Positions 1-7,661 of a DNA stretch of 64,000 nt are shown in pieces. The notes under the pieces were generated by a model. That model was not told the origin of the DNA. It saw only the letters and a list, made by a program, of their open reading frames with translations, and made no database searches. The translations under genes were made by a program, and so were the position numbers. This DNA is from Ruminococcus flavefaciens (GTDB lineage: Bacteria > Bacillota > Clostridia > Oscillospirales > Ruminococcaceae), in the NCBI RefSeq assembly GCF_900143025.1, contig NZ_FRCT01000006.1, positions 127,083 through 191,082 on the forward strand, in the 5' to 3' direction. Position 1 is the stretch's first letter. Every line of letters begins with the position of its first letter.

Positions 1-50
1 GGGAGCCCGCCCTCGGGCTCCCGTAAATCCCGAAGCAAGTACAAATGACA
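1..50. repeat. Intergenic hairpin repeat, copy 1
   Basis: The copy opens with a perfect hairpin, GGGAGCCCG-CCCT-CGGGCTCCC, followed by an unpaired tail (AATCCCGAAGCAAGT...AATGACAC). The same hairpin and tail recur at 139-188 with one or two changes. A related hairpin with loop TGAG lies at 58264-58285. No coding potential is seen; it looks like a dispersed intergenic module. Confidence 0.8.
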
Positions 51-138
51 CACCGTAGGGACTGCCTTTGGCTTTGTAGGGGCTGGCGTCCCCGACAGCC
101 CACAAGCAACAATACAAGTACAAATGACCAATTGTAGG

Positions 139-188
139 GGAGCCCGCCCTCGGGCTCCCGTCAATCCCGAAGCAAGTATAAATGACAC
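139..188. repeat. Intergenic hairpin repeat, copy 2
   Basis: This is a near-identical direct copy of 1-50, with the same GGGAGCCCG/CGGGCTCCC stem and the same downstream tail. Between the copies and just after them are shorter shared pieces. One, AGCCGTTAGCCTGTAGGGG at 216-234, reappears inverted near 44327-44345 and 58284-58302. Confidence 0.8.
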
Positions 189-234
189 TGTAGGGGCTGC
201 CTTTGGCAGTCCGCCAGCCGTTAGCCTGTAGGGG

Positions 235-665
235 CTGATGCCCACATCAGCACTAATTGATACGGAAACACACGGGGCGATGAGGGTGACTCCCTGTCAT
301 CAAATGGGACGCCGAGGACGTCGTCCCCTACACAAAACGTTTTATATGCAACTGGAATGACGGGCGAACATTGTTCGCCCATATAAGTCAACAACGCGAT
401 GTACATTTTTATTCGGGACGTCGAGGACGTCGCCCTCCCACTACATGGATAATGCTCGCGGAGATAATATGTCACGCATAAGAATTAATGCGTGGAGCAA
501 GGGTGCAGCGTCACGCTGCGCCTTTCTATAATAGGGCTGAAAAACGCATTTTTTCAACGGAAAACCATTGATTAACGCAAAAGATATACCTCAGGTGTAA
601 AAAACGGAGGTTGTTAAATGCATTTTTGCATTGATTTTATTGTCATAAACTCTTTAATATTAGTA
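235..665. other. Intergenic region with small palindromes, no gene
   Basis: I see no gene with a credible ribosome binding site here. The stretch holds GGGCGAACATTGTTCGCCC at 362-380, which recurs almost unchanged at 47364-47382. It also holds a terminator-like hairpin at 502-527 (GCAGCG/CGCTGC core, loop TCA, extended by GG/CC and followed by TTTCT). That hairpin could end a plus-strand transcript entering from the left. Confidence 0.6.
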
Positions 666-694
666 TTGATGTTTGCAGAATAATGTGGTATAAT
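666..694 (+). promoter_or_regulatory. Promoter of the cooS-like operon
   Basis: A sigma-A-type promoter has -35 TTGATG at 666-671 and -10 TATAAT at 689-694 with a 17-bp spacer. It sits 30 bp before the CooS-like start codon and is the only clear promoter ahead of the three-gene operon. Confidence 0.7.
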
Positions 695-724
695 TAACCT
701 ATCGTATTTATAGGAGATGATATA

Positions 725-2860
725 ATGAGCAAGAAAAACCATGACCACTGTCATGAGCATAATCATGAACATGAACACGAGCATGAGCATACTCATCATA
801 CCCATGACGATTCGCCTGCCCATATCCATTCACACCGAAATATCATAGGCTTTGACGAGCACGGTATACCTACAGTCATACTGAAAGCAAGTCACGGCGA
901 GGGTGAACAGGACGACCCGCAGGCATTTATAAAGGACTACATGAACGCAGTTTCCGAGTACAGAAAGACCTTCCCTACAAAGCAGGACGTTATCGAGCAA
1001 ACTCCCGACCCTGCTGTAAGGGAAATGCTTCTGCGTATGGAGCAGCTTGGTATAGATACTGCCTTTGACCGCTTTGACAAACAGAAGCCTCAGTGCAATT
1101 TCGGACTTGCAGGCATATGCTGCAAGATATGCAATATGGGACCCTGCCGTATCACAGCAAAGGCTCCGAAGGGTGTCTGCGGTGCTGACGCTGACCTTAT
1201 AGTTGCGAGAAATCTGCTCCGTTCCGCTGCGGCAGGTGCTGCACAGCACGGTATGCACGCAAGAGAGGTCATGCTTGCACTTAAATGGGCGGCAGAGGGC
1301 AAGCTGGACGTACCTATCCTGGGTGAGCAGAAGATACGCTCTACAGCCGAGGCTTTCGGCATCAAGCAGAAGAACCGTCAGCTCAAAAATGTTGCTAAAG
1401 ACCTTGCCGACGCTCTTCTTGACGATTTATCGAGGACAGTTCCCGATGAGTACAAGACCATTTCCGCCTGTGCAGTTCCCGAAAGACAGAAGGTCTGGAA
1501 GGAGCTGGATATACTCCCCATAAGCGCGTACCACGAGGTATTCGAGGCTTATCACAAGTCGGGCTGTGCCACTGACGGCGACTGGAAGTCGGTAATGCAG
1601 CAGTTCCTGAGATGCGGACTTGCATTTACTTTCTCCGGAGTTGTGGGAGCTTCTATCGCTACGGACAGCCTTTTCGGCGTAGGTGACAGAGTTACCTCAA
1701 AGGTGAATATAGGCGCACTTGAAAAGGGCTATGTAAATATCGCAGTACACGGTCATCTGCCCCTGCTGGTAAGTCAGATAGTGGAAGCAGGCAAGCGTGA
1801 AGACCTTATAGAGCTTGCAAAGTCAAAGGGCGCAAAGGGCATACGCTTCTACGGTATATGCTGTTCGGGACTTTCGGCTATGTACCGCTATGCAGGCGTT
1901 ATACCCCTCTCAAATGCTGTATCTGCGGAGCTTGTTCTCGGCACGGGTGCTCTTGATCTGTGGGTTGCGGACGTTCAGGACGTATTCCCGTCTATTATGG
2001 AAGTCGCACACTGCTTTAAGACTACAGTCGTTACTACAAGTGAGTCTGCAAGACTTCCGGGAGCAGAGCGTTATGAGTACGATCATCACCATTCAAATAT
2101 CGACGAGACTAAGGCACTTGCAGAAAAGATAGTCTGTCGTGCTATCGAGAGCTTCGAGGCAAGAAAGGGCATACCTGTTTACATACCGCCCTATGAGGTA
2201 GAAGCTGAGGTAGGCTTCTCCGTAGAGTATCTCTGCAAGCGTTTCGGCAGCTTCAAGCCCATTGCCGAGGCTATTAAGGACGGCAGGATACTTGGCGTTG
2301 TGAATATGGTAGGCTGCAACAATCCCAAGGTGCTGTATGAGAAGTGTATAGTTGATGTTGCGGACGTACTGCTGAAAAATAACGTGCTGATACTGTCCAA
2401 CGGCTGTGCATCGTTCCCACTTATGAAGCTTGGCTACTGTGCTGTATCGGGCAAGGAAAAGGCAGGGGACAGCCTGAGAGAGTTCTTGGAGCCCGACCTT
2501 CCGCCTGTATGGCACGTTGGCGAATGTATAGACAATACCCGTTCATCGGGAATTTTCGCAGGCATTGCAGGGGCTCTCGGACATAAGATATACGAAATGC
2601 CATTTGCATTTTCTTCTCCCGAATGGGGCAACGAAAAGGGCATAGATGCCGCACTGGGCTTCAGACTCAACGGCATAAGCTCCTATCACTGTGTAGAAGC
2701 GCAGATATACGGCTCGAAGAACGTTATCGAGTTCCTGAAATACGGTACTCTCGAAACTCTCGGTTCTTCAATGAACGTAGATACAGACCCCGTAAAGCTG
2801 GGCGAAAAGATAGTTGCTGACATGAAAGCCAAGAGAAAGGCTCTCGGCTGGGATAAATAA
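725..2860 (+). CDS. Deviant anaerobic carbon monoxide dehydrogenase (CooS-V-like) with His-rich N-terminus
   Basis: The 711-residue protein has the Ni,Fe-CODH catalytic-subunit fold. Residues 6-37 are a His/Glu/Asp-rich tail that could bind nickel or other metal; ordinary CooS proteins start much closer to the cluster-binding cysteines. The D- and B-cluster cysteines are all present (C124, C132, C133, C136, C141, C152). C-cluster ligands are largely kept: the HGH at 342-344, CC at 379-380, C531 (GCNNP), C561 (NGCAS) and C601 (GECIDN). The cysteine of the canonical VDVQC/DYQC motif (Cys333 of C. hydrogenoformans CODH-II) is Asp419 here (ADVQD). Family knowledge: C. hydrogenoformans CooS-V, which also lacks a canonical active-site cysteine, carries an Fe/S/O hybrid cluster, does not interconvert CO and CO2, and slowly reduces hydroxylamine. 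I infer the same class. The ATG at 725 follows AGGAGATGA. No CooC or CooF gene lies nearby. Confidence 0.85.
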   Translation: MSKKNHDHCHEHNHEHEHEHEHTHHTHDDSPAHIHSHRNIIGFDEHGIPTVILKASHGEGEQDDPQAFIKDYMNAVSEYRKTFPTKQDVIEQTPDPAVREMLLRMEQLGIDTAFDRFDKQKPQCNFGLAGICCKICNMGPCRITAKAPKGVCGADADLIVARNLLRSAAAGAAQHGMHAREVMLALKWAAEGKLDVPILGEQKIRSTAEAFGIKQKNRQLKNVAKDLADALLDDLSRTVPDEYKTISACAVPERQKVWKELDILPISAYHEVFEAYHKSGCATDGDWKSVMQQFLRCGLAFTFSGVVGASIATDSLFGVGDRVTSKVNIGALEKGYVNIAVHGHLPLLVSQIVEAGKREDLIELAKSKGAKGIRFYGICCSGLSAMYRYAGVIPLSNAVSAELVLGTGALDLWVADVQDVFPSIMEVAHCFKTTVVTTSESARLPGAERYEYDHHHSNIDETKALAEKIVCRAIESFEARKGIPVYIPPYEVEAEVGFSVEYLCKRFGSFKPIAEAIKDGRILGVVNMVGCNNPKVLYEKCIVDVADVLLKNNVLILSNGCASFPLMKLGYCAVSGKEKAGDSLREFLEPDLPPVWHVGECIDNTRSSGIFAGIAGALGHKIYEMPFAFSSPEWGNEKGIDAALGFRLNGISSYHCVEAQIYGSKNVIEFLKYGTLETLGSSMNVDTDPVKLGEKIVADMKAKRKALGWDK

Positions 2861-2876
2861 TCAGGAGGAATATATT

Positions 2877-3269
2877 ATGGCTTGTTTTATAGTACCTGCA
2901 ACAGAGGCAGTAGTTACAACTGTTATTCAGAAGGTAGTGAAGAAAAAGGAAGGCAGTAAGGACAGCAAGGGCAGTGAGAATAAGTTGCGCTTTTCCGAGA
3001 AACTGAAATGGCTCAACGGTATGCTCTGGGGCGGCTCGGGACTGCTTGCTTTCGAGCACGTATGGCACGGTGAGGTAACTCCCTTTTTCCCGTTCCTGAC
3101 CGCTGCAAACGACCCTGCCGACACTGCGGAGATGCTTCACGAAATGGCTACCTCGGGCTCGGCAATGGCGGTTCTGGTCACGGCTGTGTGGGCAGGAGCA
3201 GTCATCGTTACGAATAAGATAGCGGCTTCGCAGAAAAACGATAAAAAGAAGGCAGGTGCAACAGTATGA
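2877..3269 (+). CDS. Small membrane protein, CooS-associated, unknown function
   Basis: This 130-residue protein starts 16 bp after the CooS-like gene, behind TCAGGAGGAATA. It has no motif whose function I recognise. It opens with MACFIVPATEAVVTT, then a charged Lys/Ser-rich stretch (about 22-45). Two hydrophobic segments follow, around residues 48-65 (LNGMLWGGSGLLAFEHVW) and 98-118. Histidines at the edge of the first segment (FEHVWHGE) could bind metal or heme, but that is speculation. Its stop codon overlaps the start of the next gene, so the two are probably translated together. The context suggests a membrane anchor or electron-transfer partner for the CooS-like protein. Confidence 0.75.
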   Translation: MACFIVPATEAVVTTVIQKVVKKKEGSKDSKGSENKLRFSEKLKWLNGMLWGGSGLLAFEHVWHGEVTPFFPFLTAANDPADTAEMLHEMATSGSAMAVLVTAVWAGAVIVTNKIAASQKNDKKKAGATV

Positions 3270-3586
3270 CATTGCTTATCACAGTTATCGCAGCAGTTAT
3301 CTCAACTGTTGTATGGTATTCGAGCGCAAAGGCAAGAGAGCTGAAAACAGGAGTTCTCCTCTATATGTTCTGGGGAGCTTCGCTTATGTGGCTGGTGGAC
3401 GCAGTAGTCGAGTATATTGAAGTCGGAGCAGATTATTTCAATCCAGCCCCAAAGGATATGCTCAATGATGCATTCCTTGGAATATCCGTAGTTGCTCTGG
3501 CTCTGGTGGTATGGGTAGTGTATATGCTCATTAAGGATCCCAAGCATACAGTAAAAAATATCCTCGCCGAAAAGGCAAGAAAATAA
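3266..3586 (+). CDS. Small multi-pass membrane protein, CooS-associated, unknown function
   Basis: This 106-residue protein begins in a 4-bp ATGA overlap with the previous stop, a hallmark of translational coupling. Three hydrophobic segments are visible: about residues 1-18, 29-45 (VLLYMFWGASLMWLVDAVV) and 70-90. The C-terminus is basic. I do not recognise the family. With its neighbour it would form a compact membrane module of four to five helices made in step with the deviant CooS protein. No cysteine pairs or ferredoxin motif are present, so any electron-carrying role would need another cofactor. Confidence 0.75.
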   Translation: MTLLITVIAAVISTVVWYSSAKARELKTGVLLYMFWGASLMWLVDAVVEYIEVGADYFNPAPKDMLNDAFLGISVVALALVVWVVYMLIKDPKHTVKNILAEKARK

Positions 3587-3589
3587 AAA

Positions 3590-3767
3590 CAACACAGCCG
3601 CAATATTTATGCAGCAGTTTATACTTTTTATCGGGGAAGGACCTTTCCTCAGAAAGGTCCTTCCCCGAACCCCTTTCCAAAGACTTTTTAGCTGATTTTT
3701 TCTCAGACAGGGCGCACTCCTTCCTGCATTACAGCGCGGAGTTTCTTTGTATATTTCAACAAAAAAC
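3590..3767. repeat. MITE-like dispersed repeat, copy A (contains terminator-like hairpin)
   Basis: The core is a perfect 15-bp stem (GGGGAAGGACCTTTC at 3633-3647, loop CTCA, complement at 3652-3666) that could end the cooS-like transcript. The DNA beyond it (CCAAAGACTTTTTAGCTGA and CTCAGACAGGG) is shared, inverted, with 23216-23272. The copy therefore belongs to the repeat family also seen near 7500, 20600, 23000, 27570 and 50320. Confidence 0.7.
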
Positions 3768-3768
3768 C

Positions 3769-3797
3769 TTGACATCTGCAAGGCAATCATGTATAAT
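3769..3797 (+). promoter_or_regulatory. Promoter of the GH9-like dockerin gene
   Basis: Consensus promoter: -35 TTGACA at 3769-3774, 17-bp spacer, -10 TATAAT at 3792-3797. The ribosome binding site AGGGAGGG lies at 3821-3828. Confidence 0.85.
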
Positions 3798-3834
3798 AAT
3801 TTTATAAATGCAGATTGATAAGGGAGGGTTTCAA

Positions 3835-6800
3835 ATGCATAAAAAACTAAAAAAAATCATGGCAGGCGCAATGTCGCTTGCAACACTTGCTGCGTCAACT
3901 ACGGTTATTTCACCTATGGCAGCAGAAACAACAGTTCAGGTACTCGGTGAGAGCACATTTGAGGAAAAATCTCTGCCATGGCACGTCACCGAAGCACCCC
4001 CTGCAAAACAGGAATTCGAGGTCAATGACGGAGCGTTCCACATCACTGTCAGAGTACCCCAAGGTGCTGATAAAGAAAAATGGGATCTTCAGTTCAGACA
4101 CAGAGGTCTCAGCTTCAAAAAAGGTCATGAGTACAAGGTAAGCTTTAAAGCCAAGAGCAAAAGAGAGGGCATGGAGCTGTCTTCATTTATCGGCACTATT
4201 ACCGACAGTGATGAGTATTTCGTGCTTGACGGTAATACAAATGATATGCATATGGGTCCCCATATGGACGGATCTTGGCCGGCCACAGCTGTAAAGCTCC
4301 AAACGGAATGGCAGACATATGAGGGTATATTTACTCCTACCGAAGACCTTGACGGCTGTCAGTGGACATTTCAGTATGCAAGAGGCACAAAATATCAAGG
4401 CAACGCTATAGAAGGCGATGAACTGTGGTTCGACGATATGTCCATCGAGTGTCTCACCTGTGCCGAGGATCCCGCCAATGCTACCTGTGGCTGGCCTGAA
4501 TCAAATAATATAGGCATTATCAAAGCCAAGAACAATGTCCGCCTCAATCAAATGGGCTATTACCCGAACTCGGACAAAAAGGCTACCTATGTCACAACCA
4601 AGGACAAAAAAGCTATGGACTTCAAGGTGGTTGACAAGGACGGCAAGACTGTATACACAGGCAAGACCGTGCCTGCGGACTATGATGAAATGGCAGGAGA
4701 ATACTGTCATATCATTGATTTCTCAAAGGTAAAAACAGAGGGTACTTATACCATAGCTGTAGACGACAAGGATAACGAGTCAATGAGTACGAGCCACGAA
4801 TTCACTATAGGCAATGATGTCTATAAGGGCTTGCTCAGAAATGCGCTGAATTACTACTATCAGAAGCGTTCGGGAGCTGATACCGAGGAGAAGTATATTA
4901 CATCGGGCGAAAAGAACAAGCTTGCTCATATGGACTGGAGCAACGAAGATTTAGCTTATGTACAAAAATTCACGCATAAAAATTATTCTTTATCATCATA
5001 TTACGGTAATATTGATACAAATATTAAATTGAACGTTTCGGGCGGCTGGTACGATCCCGAGACCTATTCTAAAACTGTCGCAACAGGCGGAACTGCGGTA
5101 TGGCTCCTCCAGAATATGTATGAGAGCTCAAAGAAAAACGGAAAAGACGGTAAATGGGCTGACGGAAAGACTATGACCATTCCCGATAAGTATAAGCTGT
5201 CAGGCGGAAATGAAGTGAACTGTACCGCTACTCCCGACGTACTCGATGAAGCAAGATATGAGCTTGAATTCATGTTCAGAATGATAGTTGATCCCGAAAA
5301 GGATACTATATTTGGTGAGGATTACGCAGATTTCGTATATGATCAGGTAAGAGAAAGCCGCTATGTCCCGATAGCTTATACCCCGTTGGATTACATCAAT
5401 GAGAATGAAGAATACGGCAAATCACCTCGTATCATAAATCCACCTTCATACAGAGCTACATTCAATATGATAGCCTGCGCAGCACAGGCTGCACGTCTTT
5501 GGAAGGGCATTGACGATGATTTTGCCGATGAGTGTCTTGAACACGCAAAGAAGTCATGGGCAGCAATTCTGAAATATAAAGAGAAATTCAATATAGATAA
5601 CGATAAATATTACTACCGCGATGAAAGTGATCCTTTATTTACTCCATTTGTTTCATATTCCGACCCTAATTCCTACAACGATATCGTTCAGGACGAAGCT
5701 TACTGGGCAGCCTGCGAGCTTTTTGCCACTACAGGCGATGAAGCTTACTATAACTATCTGAAGGACTTCAAGAGCACCGTAACGTCCGATGAAACTAAAC
5801 AGTGCTGCGCTTTCGGTGTTCCGAACTATCTGCCTTTAGGCTACGACTCAGAAGGAGTATTCTCGTCCTTCGACAGAAATAATAAGATAGGCTGCGGTAC
5901 TATCTCACTTTATCTCAGCGATAAGACCTCTGCTGCCGATAAGGCGAAAATAAAAGAAAATCTTCAGGCTACTGCTGATATGTACCTTGATTTTGAAAAC
6001 GACACCAAAAACGGTGCTATGGGTGTTCCGTATAAGAAGGTACAGTGGCTTGATTATTATACTTATCCCAATGAGATATTCGCAGGCTACGATCAGGGCT
6101 CTAACAGCAGAATTACAAATAATGCTATTATAATGGCTTATGCTTACGATGCAACAGGCGACAGCAAGTACCTGAACGGTGCTATGCAGGCTATAGACTA
6201 CATCTTCGGCAGAAATGCAATGGGCTTATCATACGTTACAGGCTGCGGTTCATATCATACAAAGAACCCCGTTGACCAATACTGGGGATATGAACTGGAC
6301 AAGACATTGCCGCAGGCTCCCGACGGAGTTATGGCAGGCGGTCCTTATACATGGTTAGCTGATGACTATGTAAAGGGTATCGGTCTTAATCCCGACAAAA
6401 CACCTCCGCAGAAATGCTATGCCGACTCTATTGAAGCATGGTCAGTAAATGCTACCGATCTTGACTGGCAGGCAGGTCTTATCTGGAACATCTCATTCTT
6501 TGAGGACATTGCTGCCAAAACACCCGAAGTTACTACAACTACTCCAACTACAGGTACAAGCTCCACAACTACTACAACAACTACTACAGTTACATCGACT
6601 TCTTCCGTAACTACAAGCGATACTAAGCTTGGTTATAAGGGCGACGCTAACTGCGACGGTGAAATGGATATGGGCGACGTAGTTCTCGTTATGCAGGCTC
6701 TTGCAAATCCTAATAAGTACGGCGAAAAGGGAACAGACGAACACCACATCACCGCAGAAGGCGCGGCTAACGCTGACCTCAACGGCGACGGACTTACTGT

Positions 6801-6846
6801 CGGTGACGCTCAGGCTATACAGAAGCTCCTTCTGGGACTTTCCTGA
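3835..6846 (+). CDS. CBM4-like/Ig/GH9-like dockerin protein with replaced catalytic residues
   Basis: This secreted protein of about 1003 residues starts at the ATG at 3835, spaced 6 bp from AGGGAGGG; an in-frame ATG at 3808 lies upstream of that site. Order: signal peptide (1-30), CBM4-like jelly roll (about 30-205), the Ig-like domain of CelD-type GH9 enzymes (about 232-325, VRLNQMGYYP), GH9 (alpha/alpha)6 barrel (about 330-900), Thr-rich linker and a C-terminal dockerin (from about 934, GDANCDGEMDMGDVV). The fold motifs are clear, but the catalytic positions are not. The usual GGWYDAGD/ASGD is GGWYDPETY (D407 kept, base position T410). The usual NPHHR is NPVDQ (811-815). The usual STNEVAINWN is SVNATDLDWQ, with A873 at the acid Glu. 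I infer a non-hydrolytic or differently acting GH9-fold protein held in the cellulosome. A cellulose-binding or scaffold role is possible. Confidence 0.9.
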   Translation: MHKKLKKIMAGAMSLATLAASTTVISPMAAETTVQVLGESTFEEKSLPWHVTEAPPAKQEFEVNDGAFHITVRVPQGADKEKWDLQFRHRGLSFKKGHEYKVSFKAKSKREGMELSSFIGTITDSDEYFVLDGNTNDMHMGPHMDGSWPATAVKLQTEWQTYEGIFTPTEDLDGCQWTFQYARGTKYQGNAIEGDELWFDDMSIECLTCAEDPANATCGWPESNNIGIIKAKNNVRLNQMGYYPNSDKKATYVTTKDKKAMDFKVVDKDGKTVYTGKTVPADYDEMAGEYCHIIDFSKVKTEGTYTIAVDDKDNESMSTSHEFTIGNDVYKGLLRNALNYYYQKRSGADTEEKYITSGEKNKLAHMDWSNEDLAYVQKFTHKNYSLSSYYGNIDTNIKLNVSGGWYDPETYSKTVATGGTAVWLLQNMYESSKKNGKDGKWADGKTMTIPDKYKLSGGNEVNCTATPDVLDEARYELEFMFRMIVDPEKDTIFGEDYADFVYDQVRESRYVPIAYTPLDYINENEEYGKSPRIINPPSYRATFNMIACAAQAARLWKGIDDDFADECLEHAKKSWAAILKYKEKFNIDNDKYYYRDESDPLFTPFVSYSDPNSYNDIVQDEAYWAACELFATTGDEAYYNYLKDFKSTVTSDETKQCCAFGVPNYLPLGYDSEGVFSSFDRNNKIGCGTISLYLSDKTSAADKAKIKENLQATADMYLDFENDTKNGAMGVPYKKVQWLDYYTYPNEIFAGYDQGSNSRITNNAIIMAYAYDATGDSKYLNGAMQAIDYIFGRNAMGLSYVTGCGSYHTKNPVDQYWGYELDKTLPQAPDGVMAGGPYTWLADDYVKGIGLNPDKTPPQKCYADSIEAWSVNATDLDWQAGLIWNISFFEDIAAKTPEVTTTTPTTGTSSTTTTTTTTVTSTSSVTTSDTKLGYKGDANCDGEMDMGDVVLVMQALANPNKYGEKGTDEHHITAEGAANADLNGDGLTVGDAQAIQKLLLGLS

Positions 6847-6878
6847 ACCTGAGACCTTTCATTAAATACCATAAGCAA

Positions 6879-6911
6879 AACGCTCCGCAAATACGGAGCG
6901 TTCTGTTTTTC
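6879..6911 (+). terminator. Terminator after the GH9-like gene
   Basis: Stem AACGCTCCG/CGGAGCGTT with a 6-nt loop, followed by CTGTTTTT. Confidence 0.75.
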
Positions 6912-6969
6912 GGCAATAGTATTCCCCTGCTTTAATACAGGTTATAAATAAAATCTATAACTCTAAGCC

Positions 6970-7020
6970 TTGAAATTAAACCGGATATATGTTATACTTA
7001 GTATATCAATAGGAATACTA
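6970..7020 (+). promoter_or_regulatory. Promoter and possible autoregulatory operator of the Rrf2 gene
   Basis: The -35 TTGAAA at 6970-6975 and -10 TATACT at 6993-6998 are 17 bp apart. Directly after the -10 is an inverted repeat, TAGTAT (6999-7004) and ATACTA (7015-7020). A repressor bound there would block initiation, so autoregulation by the Rrf2 protein is a reasonable inference. Confidence 0.5.
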
Positions 7021-7042
7021 TAAATTGGAATGAGGTGACTTT

Positions 7043-7489
7043 ATGAAAGTATCTACTAAAGTAGAATGTGGGATAATAGCGCTGATAGACATAGCTGTCA
7101 ATTCACGATGCGGAAAGGTCGTCAAGGTCAACGCTATTGCAGAGCGCAATAATATCTCTGCAAAATATCTCGAACAGATAATCCCGCTTTTAAAACAGGC
7201 AAGTATAATAAGCAGCATCAAGGGCGCAAGCGGAGGCTATATCCTTACACGCAAGCCTTCGGACATTACTCTCAACGAAATAGTCAATGCACTTGATAAA
7301 ACCATTTTCTCCCTTACAACATTCAGCGACGACCTTCTTTCAGATGCCAATACAGCTATCAATAACTGTCTGTGGGAGCCGATAACCGATTATATGTGCA
7401 GCTTTTCCGAAAAAATAACTCTGGAAACTCTTGCCGACAGATATAACGAGCTCAACAGCATAAAATCCGAACCCATGTACTATATCTGA
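7043..7489 (+). CDS. Rrf2-family transcriptional regulator
   Basis: The 148-residue protein matches Rrf2 in length and layout: an N-terminal winged helix (about 1-80), the recognition region NNISAKYLEQIIPLLKQA, and the wing SIKGASGGYILTRKPSDITL. IscR and NsrR bind an Fe-S cluster with three cysteines after the wing; only one is seen here (NNC, about residue 112), so cluster sensing is not supported. A CymR-like repressor acting through a protein partner or small metabolite is possible. It starts at an ATG behind GAGGTGAC. It stands alone between the GH9-like gene and a repeat, so its targets cannot be named from the window. Confidence 0.85.
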   Translation: MKVSTKVECGIIALIDIAVNSRCGKVVKVNAIAERNNISAKYLEQIIPLLKQASIISSIKGASGGYILTRKPSDITLNEIVNALDKTIFSLTTFSDDLLSDANTAINNCLWEPITDYMCSFSEKITLETLADRYNELNSIKSEPMYYI

Positions 7490-7496
7490 ATATAAA

Positions 7497-7645
7497 ACAG
7501 CACAGCCGCGATGCTAATGTAACAGTTTTTGTACTGATATTAAGAGAGCCCCTTTTGAAAAAGGAGCTCTTTTGTTTGAGGAAGCCTTCTTCAGAAAGGT
7601 TTCCACCGATAAACAGTATAAGTTTTTATATTATGTATCGAGGTT
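7497..7645. repeat. MITE-like dispersed repeat, copy C
   Basis: The left end resembles other copies (ACAGCCGCGATG...TTTTGTACTGATATTAAGAGAGCCCC). The right end is CCGATAAACAGTATAAGTTTTTATATT...TATCGAGGTTATAA. Internal GAGCCCCTTTTGAAAAAGGAGCTCTTTT forms a hairpin with a T-run that may serve as terminator for the Rrf2 gene. Confidence 0.65.
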
Positions 7646-7661
7646 ATAACACGTTTGAGCA

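Noticed and set aside
614-829. Met-rich minus-strand frame over the start of the cooS-like gene
   Set aside because: It is the complement of the CAT/CAC run encoding the His tail and has no ribosome binding site.
725-3586. Evidence for acetogenesis or CO-driven growth
   Set aside because: The CooS-like protein lacks an active-site cysteine and no CooC, CooF, ACS or corrinoid genes are nearby.
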